Below are positions 7,914 through 13,852 of a stretch of 22,361 nt of DNA, piece by piece (position 1 is the stretch's first letter; each line of letters begins with the position of its first letter). The DNA comes from an uncultured bacterium (GTDB lineage: Bacteria > Cyanobacteriota > Vampirovibrionia > Gastranaerophilales > Gastranaerophilaceae). The notes beneath the pieces were generated by a model. That model was not told the origin of the DNA, made no database searches, and saw only the letters and a program-made list of their open reading frames with translations. The position numbers and the translations under genes were made by a program. The stretch covers positions 1 to 22,361 of the forward strand of contig CAMVQX010000010.1 in assembly GCA_947169755.1 (NCBI GenBank). The letters run 5' to 3'.

Positions 7914-8839
7914 ATAAAAACGCAAAAATAGCTGTTTTGGCAGGTGGGATGTCATCGGAAAAAGATGTTTCAATGCGTTCAGGACAAGGTTGTTATGATG
8001 CATTAAAAAGATTAGGTTTTAAAAATGCAGAGCTTGTTATTGTCGATAAAGACATTGCTAATAAATTAAAGGCAGGTAATTACGATTATGCGTTTAACGC
8101 TCTGCATGGTAAATATGGTGAAGATGGCTGTATCCAAGGGATTTTAGAAATTTTGCGCATACCTTATACCGGTTGCGGCGTAATGGCAAGTTCACTTTGC
8201 ATGAACAAAGAATATACAAAAAGAATTTTATCGACTTGCAAAGATATTCCGATGGCAAAATCAGCTTTTGTCAGAAAAGGGGACGATTTGTTTGAAAAAA
8301 CAAAGGACTTAAAATATCCTTTGTTTGTAAAACCTGTCTGTGAAGGTTCAAGCTTTGGTATGACAAAAGTTGATAAAAAAGAAGATCTCAGAGCTGCATA
8401 TGATACTGCAATAAAATATAATGATGATGTTTTGATTGAAGAATTTATTGACGGATTTTTTGTTACAGTCGGAGTTTTAGAACGTGATGGAAAAGCTTTT
8501 GCAACAGAAATTTTAGAAATCAGACCTAAGAATGAATGGTACGATTTTGAGGCAAAATATACAAGCGGCATGTCAGATTTTATTTGTCCGGCCAATTTAT
8601 CGCCTGATGTTACAAAACATGTAAAAGAAGTTGCGGTAAAAGCATTTGAAACTGCCGGATGCAGAAGCGTTTCGAGAATTGATTTTATGATGATGAATGA
8701 TATTCCATATCTTTTGGAAATTAATACGAGTCCGGGAATGACGACAATGAGTGATCTTCCGGCTCAAGCAAAAGCTATGGACATAGATTATGACAATTTG
8801 GTACAATTGATAATGAACAGCGCAGGTTTAAATAAATAA
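7889..8839 (+). CDS. ddl: D-alanine--D-alanine ligase
   Basis: 316 residues, ATP-grasp family. It joins two D-Ala for the end of the peptidoglycan stem peptide. Motifs in order: GGMSSEKDVSMRSG (usual GGxSxEREVSLxSG), HGKYGEDGCIQG, PYTGCGVMASSLCMNKEYTK, KPVCEGSSFGM, and the metal/substrate motif INTSPGMT. The omega-loop reads WYDFEAKY; the tyrosine is the form seen in D-Ala-D-Ala rather than D-Ala-D-Lac ligases. ATG 7889 has AGAGG seven bases upstream and starts 25 bp before the murB stop. The stop shares one base with the ftsQ start (TAATG). Confidence 0.96.
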   Translation: MQVVESTIDKNAKIAVLAGGMSSEKDVSMRSGQGCYDALKRLGFKNAELVIVDKDIANKLKAGNYDYAFNALHGKYGEDGCIQGILEILRIPYTGCGVMASSLCMNKEYTKRILSTCKDIPMAKSAFVRKGDDLFEKTKDLKYPLFVKPVCEGSSFGMTKVDKKEDLRAAYDTAIKYNDDVLIEEFIDGFFVTVGVLERDGKAFATEILEIRPKNEWYDFEAKYTSGMSDFICPANLSPDVTKHVKEVAVKAFETAGCRSVSRIDFMMMNDIPYLLEINTSPGMTTMSDLPAQAKAMDIDYDNLVQLIMNSAGLNK

Positions 8840-9747
8840 TGGATGAAGAATTAGACCAAACAGGTCAAAATGAACAAGAAATAGAAATAGTTGAAGAAGA
8901 AGAGATTGTTGTTGAAGAACAGGTCGGCAAACGTTTTGTAAAGAAAAAACGAAGAGAGAGAGTTGTTCGTCAAGGCCGTTTGAAGCAGGAACGTTTTCGG
9001 GCGGTTGTGAGATTTTTCCTAAGTGTGGGAATTATTTTGGGATTTTCTTATTTTTGGAATGTGAAAGGATTGTATATGCATCAGGATTCCTTTAATAAGG
9101 TTGGTAATAATGCTATTGAAATTATAAATAATAACATTGTTCCGACCCATAAAATTCTTATGCTTTTAAAAAACAGTGATGTTCCGAATGTTCCTATTTA
9201 TATGGCAAGGACAAATGCAATAAAAAAAGAGTTAATGCAGCTTGATCCGGTTGAAAATGTTTATATCAGACGTTATGCTTTTCCTGCCAGAATGCAGATA
9301 ATTTTAAGAGAACGTACCCCATTTATTACAGTTGCTCCTGATGTTAAAGCTCCGCCTGTTGCATTTTTCACAACTGACGGTAAACTTATCGGAAAAGATT
9401 TTCTCCCGTTAAATAAGTCATATAAGACAATTTTAGTTTTGTCCTATGGCAATAAAGGTAATGACTATCACAAATGGGATTTGAAAAAGCTTAAAGAAAT
9501 TCAAAAAATTGTCAGATATATTGAAACATATTCAAAAGAACCTGTTGAATATGTTGATTTGAGACGTTCTAATGATGTTTATGTAAAAATAAATACTGTA
9601 AATATAAGATTGGGTAAACTTGATGAATCTGTATTTAAACGTATAGAAAGAATTCCGTCGATTTTGCCTCAAGTAAAACAAGTTAAAACAAAAGTGAAAT
9701 ATCTCGATTTGAGTTGGGAAAAAGTTAATTATTTAAAATTAGAATAG
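8839..9747 (+). CDS. ftsQ: Cell division protein FtsQ/DivIB-type
   Basis: 302 residues, a bitopic divisome protein that links early and late division proteins at the inner membrane. Architecture: an acidic N-terminal tail (1-28), a basic stretch rich in KKKRRER (about 31-53), a single membrane helix (about 56-74), then an outer domain. A POTRA-like segment is visible as LDPVENVYIRRYAFPARMQI followed by LRERTPF (about residues 129-157), and a C-terminal beta domain contains EYVDLRRSNDVYV. The position after murB-ddl matches the usual order in dcw clusters. The start overlaps the ddl stop (TAATG). No ftsA or ftsZ follows; nadE comes instead. Confidence 0.85.
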   Translation: MDEELDQTGQNEQEIEIVEEEEIVVEEQVGKRFVKKKRRERVVRQGRLKQERFRAVVRFFLSVGIILGFSYFWNVKGLYMHQDSFNKVGNNAIEIINNNIVPTHKILMLLKNSDVPNVPIYMARTNAIKKELMQLDPVENVYIRRYAFPARMQIILRERTPFITVAPDVKAPPVAFFTTDGKLIGKDFLPLNKSYKTILVLSYGNKGNDYHKWDLKKLKEIQKIVRYIETYSKEPVEYVDLRRSNDVYVKINTVNIRLGKLDESVFKRIERIPSILPQVKQVKTKVKYLDLSWEKVNYLKLE

Positions 9748-9764
9748 TTTAATAAGGAAATTGT

Positions 9765-11168
9765 ATGAAAATTACACTTGCACAAATAAAATATAAAACA
9801 GGCGATTTTAAATTTAATTATGAAAATATTATAAAAAATGTCAATTCAGAATGTGATTTGATAATTTTCCCTCAAGCTGATTTAGAGGAAATTGGCGGCA
9901 AAGATTTATTGCTGGATAGAGATTGTCAAAATGCGCAAATTGAGTTCTATCAAAAAATTGCGGATAAAAATTTTAAGCAAAATATATTGATTGGTGATAT
10001 TTTAATAAGAGATGGTTCTGTTGAAGTAAGTGAAGACGGCTTCTTTGAAATTAGCGGTAAAAAAATTTTTGTATCTGATGCATTTTTAGAAGATGTTGAA
10101 TGCGATCTTTTCGTACTTTGCAAAAACAGATATTATGCAATGAACACATACAAAGATTTTGTTGATAATATTGAAGTTAAAACAAATTTTGTATACATAA
10201 ATACAATTGGATTAGCAGATGAAAGTGTATATGCCGGCGGGAGTTTTGCAAAAAATACCAATAATGACATTGTTCTTCAAATGCCTATTTGCGAAGAAGA
10301 TAGTGAAACAGTTGATTTTGGCCGTTCTATAGAATTTAGTGAAGAACCAATAGAACAGCAAATTATAAAAGTTACAACATTTGCGCTTAAAGAATATTGT
10401 GAAAATACCGGTATCGATAAAGTTGTATTGGGCTTATCCGGAGGTATCGATAGTGCGTTAACCGCAGTTTTAGCGCAAAAAGCTCTTGGCCCTAAAAATG
10501 TTCTTGGGGTTTTGATGCCGAGTATGTTTTCATCAGAAGGGAGCGTTGTTGATAGCTTAAAATTAGCTGAAAATCTTGGCATAAAAACAATTACAGAGCC
10601 TATAACGCCGTTATTTGAAGCGTTTATGGCAACAAAAGAAAGCAAACACGATTTGGCTGAAGAAAATCTTCAAGCTCGTTTAAGAGGTTTGATTCTGATG
10701 TTTTATTCAAACCGTGACGGTTATCTTCTGCTATCGACCGGTAACAAATCCGAAAGCGCAATGGGATTTGGAACATTATACGGTGATTTGGCGGGCGGAT
10801 ACAATATGATTTGTGATTTAACAAAAACAAATGTTTATAAAGTTGCAAATTACATCAATAAAGACCGTGAAATCATTCCTCAGGAGACTATTGATAAAGC
10901 TCCCTCCGCAGAGCTTCATCCAAACCAAAAAGATCAGGACAGACTTCCTGAATATGCAATTCTTGATGATATTATTGAAATGTATTTAGAACAAAATAAA
11001 TCTGTTGGTGAAATTTGTGAAAAATATGACAAAAAAATTGTTGAAGAAGTTGTGAAGAAAATTTATCGTATGCAATTTAAACGCCATCAAGGATGTCTTG
11101 GTGTAAGGCTAACCGAGAAGGCATTTGTTGGCGGTGTTAATTTGCCGGTTGTGCAAAAGTTCTACTAA
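9765..11168 (+). CDS. nadE: NAD+ synthetase with degenerate N-terminal glutaminase domain
   Basis: 467 residues; glutamine-dependent NadE is usually about 540-570. The C-terminal synthetase domain (about 195-467) looks intact: LGLSGGIDSALTA with the ATP loop at 225-230, LRGLILMFYSNRDGYLLLSTGNKSE, GDLAGGYN, PSAELHPNQKDQD and FKRHQ. It amidates nicotinic acid adenine dinucleotide to NAD+. The N-terminal nitrilase-like domain is shrunken: the FPEL catalytic glutamate reads FPQA (Q37), the segment that carries the catalytic lysine (LPNYxVFDExRYF) is missing, and the ICED cysteine region reads VSDAF (103-107). So ammonia from glutamine is probably not made here. AAGG lies eight to nine bases before ATG 9765. 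Last gene of the mur operon. Confidence 0.93.
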   Translation: MKITLAQIKYKTGDFKFNYENIIKNVNSECDLIIFPQADLEEIGGKDLLLDRDCQNAQIEFYQKIADKNFKQNILIGDILIRDGSVEVSEDGFFEISGKKIFVSDAFLEDVECDLFVLCKNRYYAMNTYKDFVDNIEVKTNFVYINTIGLADESVYAGGSFAKNTNNDIVLQMPICEEDSETVDFGRSIEFSEEPIEQQIIKVTTFALKEYCENTGIDKVVLGLSGGIDSALTAVLAQKALGPKNVLGVLMPSMFSSEGSVVDSLKLAENLGIKTITEPITPLFEAFMATKESKHDLAEENLQARLRGLILMFYSNRDGYLLLSTGNKSESAMGFGTLYGDLAGGYNMICDLTKTNVYKVANYINKDREIIPQETIDKAPSAELHPNQKDQDRLPEYAILDDIIEMYLEQNKSVGEICEKYDKKIVEEVVKKIYRMQFKRHQGCLGVRLTEKAFVGGVNLPVVQKFY

Positions 11169-11182
11169 TTAGCAAGATTTTT

Positions 11183-11869
11183 CTAATTACAACTTGAACC
11201 AACGCATTCTTTTTTCCACGGATAATCGTTCTTTAATTCCCAACCGTCAATTTGTATCAAACGTGAGCAAGCGTGGCATTTACCGGGATTTGTGTTCCCG
11301 CTGTTACTGTAGTTACACTTTTTGCAGCTATCCAACAATAAGGCTCTTGTCGGTAATGTAGTATCTATAGTTGGTACAGATGCATATAATTTGCCTCTGG
11401 ATATTACAAATAAATATCCGTGTTTTCCGTCGTAAGGAGCTTTATCTGCATATTTTGCTTCGGTATAAAATTGTATATTAGTGTTGTTTGTGTCATTGGT
11501 ATCTCTTTTTATACAAAATGCAGTTTCATCTTTTAGAGCAACACAATATTTTTGATTACTGTCAGAAAGAGTTGATGTAAATTCACGTGCGTCAGAGAAA
11601 CTTGGCCCAATTGTATCTGCCCACCAATTTTTTGTAGCCGCTGTTGTTTGTGCAGTAGGGGAAGTCATATCTTGAGGAACCATGTGGTTATCTTTAAGAT
11701 ATTGAGCCAAAGCAAGATTCATTTGTGAATAAAATTTATGAAGTTTTACTCCGACAACCTTTTTTTCATAATTTCCAACAACTGAAGGTAATGTTATAGC
11801 TGATACAACACCTATAATGGTTAGTGTCAGTAAAGTTTCTGCTAAAGTAAATCCGAATTTGTGCCTCAT
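11183..11869 (-). CDS. Type IV prepilin / type II pseudopilin-like protein
   Basis: 228 residues. The prepilin signature is clear: a short basic leader MRHKFG, predicted cleavage between G6 and F7, FTLAE with the +5 glutamate at E11, then a hydrophobic helix to about residue 30. The following SMN-like region (about 34-60, KLHKFYSQMNLALAQYLKD) is typical of prepilins from gut Melainabacteria. The C-terminal domain is Cys-rich (CKKC, CHAC, CVGSSC), suggesting disulfides or a metal site outside the cell. ATG 11869 has GGGAGG four bases upstream. It is monocistronic, convergent with nadE, and separated from the assembly gene gspF/pilC by about 4 kb, so the pilus genes are dispersed. Confidence 0.88.
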   Translation of the reverse strand: MRHKFGFTLAETLLTLTIIGVVSAITLPSVVGNYEKKVVGVKLHKFYSQMNLALAQYLKDNHMVPQDMTSPTAQTTAATKNWWADTIGPSFSDAREFTSTLSDSNQKYCVALKDETAFCIKRDTNDTNNTNIQFYTEAKYADKAPYDGKHGYLFVISRGKLYASVPTIDTTLPTRALLLDSCKKCNYSNSGNTNPGKCHACSRLIQIDGWELKNDYPWKKECVGSSCN

Positions 11870-11891
11870 ATGCCCTCCCTTTTCATTTTTT

Positions 11892-11897
11892 ATTATA
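11892..11897 (-). promoter_or_regulatory. Likely -10 box for the prepilin gene
   Basis: TATAAT on the minus strand, 22 bases before the ATG and just upstream of the GGGAGG ribosome site. TTGATA (11909-11914) lies upstream but only 11 bases away, too close for a standard -35. Confidence 0.4.
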
Positions 11898-11958
11898 CTC
11901 TATTATCATATCAAATTCTCTAAATATTAATAAAAATTTACTTATGCATAAAAATACG

Positions 11959-11987
11959 TTGCATTCTGTTTTTTAGTGTAATATAAT
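11959..11987 (+). promoter_or_regulatory. Promoter of the rpmI-rplT operon
   Basis: TTGCAT (11959-11964), a 17-base spacer and a perfect TATAAT (11982-11987). Start of transcription would be near 11994, leaving a leader of about 95 nt. Confidence 0.6.
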
Positions 11988-11993
11988 TTTTTT

Positions 11994-12088
11994 ACAGTTT
12001 ATGGCTTTGGTATGCCTGAACTTGTGTAATAAACCCCATTTCAAGCCGAAGAATTTAATCTGTTTGAGGTGGCAGAAAGGAGAATTAA
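11994..12088 (+). promoter_or_regulatory. Candidate structured leader of rpmI-rplT (possible L20 autoregulation)
   Basis: About 95 nt of untranslated leader, G+C-richer than other intergenic DNA here. GGCTT (12003-12007) can pair with AAGCC (12043-12047), and CTTG (12021-12024) can pair with CAAG (12042-12045). The two pairings share bases and would exclude each other. Autogenous control by L20 through the leader is known for rpmI-rplT in other bacteria. Here it is inferred only from position, length and pairing, and infC, often the first gene, is absent. Confidence 0.35.
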
Positions 12089-12304
12089 ATGCCAAAAATG
12101 AAAACACACAAATCTGCTGCAAAACGCTACAAAGTTACTGCAACAGGTAAAATTATCAGAAGACAAGCAGGTATTGGTCACTTGCTTCAACACAAATCTG
12201 CTTCAAGAAAACGCAGAATTTTCAAGACAATTACGATTTCTAAATCGCATTTTAACTTGATTTCGCATGAATTACCTTACAGAAACAAAAAAGGAGGCAG
12301 ATAA
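12089..12304 (+). CDS. rpmI: 50S ribosomal protein L35
   Basis: 71 residues, slightly longer than the usual 64-66. It starts MPKMKTHKSAAKRYKVTATGKI and continues RRQAGIGHLLQHKSASRKRR, the standard L35 core, followed by a short basic tail ending KKGGR. Very basic, as expected for an rRNA-binding protein of the large subunit. AAAGGAGA lies just before ATG 12089. The stop overlaps the rplT start (TAATG). Confidence 0.97.
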   Translation: MPKMKTHKSAAKRYKVTATGKIIRRQAGIGHLLQHKSASRKRRIFKTITISKSHFNLISHELPYRNKKGGR

Positions 12305-12657
12305 TGAGAGTAAAACGTGGTAATGTATTACGCAAAAGACATAAAAAAATCTTAAAATTAGCTAAAGGCTTTATTGGTGCTAGAAGCAGAATATTTAAAG
12401 TTGCCAATACTGCTGTTATGAAAGCTTTAAAATATGCTTACAGAGACAGACGTACTAATAAACGTAATATGCGCCGTTTGTGGATTGTTAGAATAAATGC
12501 TGCCGTTAGAGAACGCGGCATGAGCTATTCAAGATTCGTAAGTGCTTGCAAAAAAGCTAATATTACAGTAAACAGAAAAATGCTTGCTGATTTGGCGGTA
12601 AAAGATGCAGATGCCTTTACTGCTGTATTTGAAGCCGCACAAAAAGCTGTAAAGTAA
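12304..12657 (+). CDS. rplT: 50S ribosomal protein L20
   Basis: 117 residues, the family's usual length. L20 binds 23S rRNA early in large-subunit assembly and, in other bacteria, represses its own operon. Motifs: MRVKRGN, RKRHKKILKLAKGF, GARSRIFKVANTAVMKALKYAYRDRR, and LWIVRINAAVRERGMSYSRF. AAGGAGG precedes ATG 12304, inside the end of rpmI. It is followed by a bidirectional terminator shared with yajQ. Confidence 0.98.
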   Translation: MRVKRGNVLRKRHKKILKLAKGFIGARSRIFKVANTAVMKALKYAYRDRRTNKRNMRRLWIVRINAAVRERGMSYSRFVSACKKANITVNRKMLADLAVKDADAFTAVFEAAQKAVK

Positions 12658-12673
12658 TATAAGAAATATGTTT

Positions 12674-12705
12674 CTAAAAAAAGCGTCCTTTAAGGACGCT
12701 TTTTT
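12674..12705. terminator. Bidirectional terminator between rplT and yajQ
   Basis: A near-perfect inverted repeat, AAGCGTCCTT / AAGGACGCTT around a single central T, flanked by an A-run on the left and a T-run on the right. It therefore terminates transcription in both directions. It abuts the yajQ stop codon. Confidence 0.92.
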
Positions 12706-13204
12706 ATCTGTAATTTGTAAATTGCAAAGGATAATCGTATTTTTCTTCATTTGCACGCAAAAGTTGTATTACTTCTTGTAAAACATCTTTATCTTTACCT
12801 GAAACTCTTATTTGATCACCCTGAATTGATGCTTGTACTTTTTTCTTTGAATCTTTTATATCTGATACAATCTTTTTAGCAAGCTCTTGGTTTAGTCCTT
12901 TTTTTAATTTATAAACCTGACGAACTTTTCCGCCTAAAGCATTTTCAACCGGTTGGGGATCTAAAATTCTTGTGCTTAAATTCCTTTTAACAAGTTTCGA
13001 TTGAAGAATGTCGTATATATTTCTCAATTTCATATCATCACTTGTTGTAATGGTAATTTCTTTATCAGCATCAAGTTCAACGGCAGAACCGGAATCTTTA
13101 AGGTCAAATCGTGATGAAACATCTCTTTTAACTTGGTCGACAGCATTAACAAGTTCTTGTCTGTCAAATTCCGAAACTATATCAAAACTACAATCTTTTG
13201 CCAT
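12704..13204 (-). CDS. yajQ: YajQ family nucleotide-binding protein
   Basis: 166 residues, normal for the YajQ/DUF520 family, a two-domain ferredoxin-like fold. Members bind nucleotides, and one homologue in Xanthomonas is a cyclic-di-GMP effector, but the role outside that is not settled. Hallmarks: DCSFDIVSEFDRQELVNAVDQVKRDVSSRFD at the start, GGKVRQVYKLKKGLNQELAKKIV in the middle, VQASIQGDQIRVSGKDKDVLQEVI, and the terminal PLQFTNYR. ATG 13204 has AGGAGGG five bases upstream. Its promoter overlaps the terminator of the upstream gene. Confidence 0.96.
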   Translation of the reverse strand: MAKDCSFDIVSEFDRQELVNAVDQVKRDVSSRFDLKDSGSAVELDADKEITITTSDDMKLRNIYDILQSKLVKRNLSTRILDPQPVENALGGKVRQVYKLKKGLNQELAKKIVSDIKDSKKKVQASIQGDQIRVSGKDKDVLQEVIQLLRANEEKYDYPLQFTNYR

Positions 13205-13228
13205 ATTTCCCTCCTAAATTTAGTCCCA

Positions 13229-13257
13229 ATTATATATAAAAAATGCAAGATTTTCAA
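13229..13257 (-). promoter_or_regulatory. yajQ promoter overlapping an upstream terminator
   Basis: On the minus strand, TTGAAA (5 of 6 consensus; 13252-13257), a 17-base spacer and TATAAT (13229-13234). Predicted +1 is near 13222, 18 bases before the ATG. The -35 box covers the loop of the terminator hairpin described next. Confidence 0.7.
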
Positions 13258-13268
13258 TCTTGCATTTT
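13236..13268 (-). terminator. Terminator of the small membrane-protein gene
   Basis: A perfect 13-bp stem, AAAATGCAAGATT (13240-13252) and AATCTTGCATTTT (13256-13268), around a TTC loop, followed on the minus strand by T-rich sequence. One arm reaches into the stop codon of the gene it terminates. Confidence 0.85.
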
Positions 13269-13611
13269 ATCTAATCTTTTTGATTGCATCTATTAGTTTT
13301 GTCCAATTATTTTTACAATATTTTCCGATGCCGCCTGCGTTAGTTATCTGTTTTCTAAAATACGGAATATATCCTATAAGCAATGCTGCTCCGATTATTT
13401 TGGCAAGTAGTTTGGCAGTCTTTTTGCCTTGACTATCTTTTTTGTTAGTTAACTCAACCATATCTCTTTCCGGTAACTGCTGCATATGTACATCGCCAAG
13501 GTATGAAGGATACATAGGCATCATCCCGGGCATCATTCCGCCCATCATTGGACTTGGCATATAATTTCCCAAATCTTGGTACATTATTGGTACATCGTAT
13601 TCGCCTAACAT
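13267..13611 (-). CDS. Small Met/Pro-rich membrane protein of unknown function
   Basis: 114 residues, family not recognised. The N-terminal part (about 14-45) is a low-complexity Met/Pro/Gly stretch containing PSPMMGGMMPGMMPMYPSY. A Lys-rich linker (NKKDSQGKKTAK) leads to one membrane segment at about 68-84 (LLAKIIGAALLIGYIPYF), then a basic tail ending DAIKKIR. ATG 13611 has GGAG seven bases upstream, and a clean terminator follows, both of which support a real gene. The Met-rich segment could bind copper or silver or could simply be flexible; nothing visible decides. Positive charges after the helix suggest that the tail stays in the cytoplasm. Confidence 0.7.
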   Translation of the reverse strand: MLGEYDVPIMYQDLGNYMPSPMMGGMMPGMMPMYPSYLGDVHMQQLPERDMVELTNKKDSQGKKTAKLLAKIIGAALLIGYIPYFRKQITNAGGIGKYCKNNWTKLIDAIKKIR

Positions 13612-13631
13612 AAACTACTCCAAAATTAACC

Positions 13632-13741
13632 TTACATGTATATAAAGTATTTTTCTGTAAAAAAATTTACTTTTGTATTAAGAAATGTAAAGGTTCAAAT
13701 ATCACACTTAAAATTAAATGTAAACTTTTGTAACAATTACA
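13632..13741. promoter_or_regulatory. Cluster of TGTAA/TTACA motifs upstream of the GH57 gene
   Basis: In the 241-bp gap between the small membrane protein and the GH57 gene, TGTAA or its complement occurs six times: TTACA 13632-13636, TGTAA 13656-13660, 13686-13690, 13719-13723 and 13729-13733, and TTACA 13737-13741. The last two form an inverted repeat, TGTAA-CAA-TTACA. Two AAATGTAAA copies (13683, 13716) are exactly 33 bp apart. This could be an operator array; the regulator is unknown. Confidence 0.35.
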
Positions 13742-13783
13742 CATTAGAATTAGTTCTGGAGGATTATATTTTTTACCCTATTG

Positions 13784-13792
13784 TGGTATAAC
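13784..13792 (+). promoter_or_regulatory. Possible extended -10 promoter of the GH57 gene
   Basis: TGGTATAAC is a TGn-extended -10 with 5 of 6 consensus bases; no good -35 is present, consistent with an activated promoter. A plain TATAAT at 13820-13825 is an alternative. The leader between 13799 and the start contains a short AATTAT/ATAATT pairing. Confidence 0.35.
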
Positions 13793-13852
13793 TAATAATG
13801 TGAGTAGGAATTATAGTTATATAATAATTCACTAAATTGGAGGCACAAATCT

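Noticed and set aside
7889..8839. Vancomycin-type D-Ala-D-Lac ligase
   Set aside because: The omega-loop tyrosine (WYDFEAKY) is the D-Ala-D-Ala form, and the gene sits in a housekeeping mur operon with no vanH/vanX.
10277..10848. Minus-strand open frames of 122 and 74 codons within nadE
   Set aside because: The codon pattern follows the sense gene and the translations show no domain.
11166..11189. TAATTAG/CTAATTA inverted repeat between nadE and the prepilin gene as a terminator
   Set aside because: The stem is only A/T plus one G-C pair, with a ten-base loop. It is too weak to call.
13758..13793. Short leader ORF before the GH57 gene (GGAGG followed by an ATT-started seven-codon frame)
   Set aside because: ATT is a very rare start, the peptide has no attenuation-type codon run, and the -10 element overlaps it.
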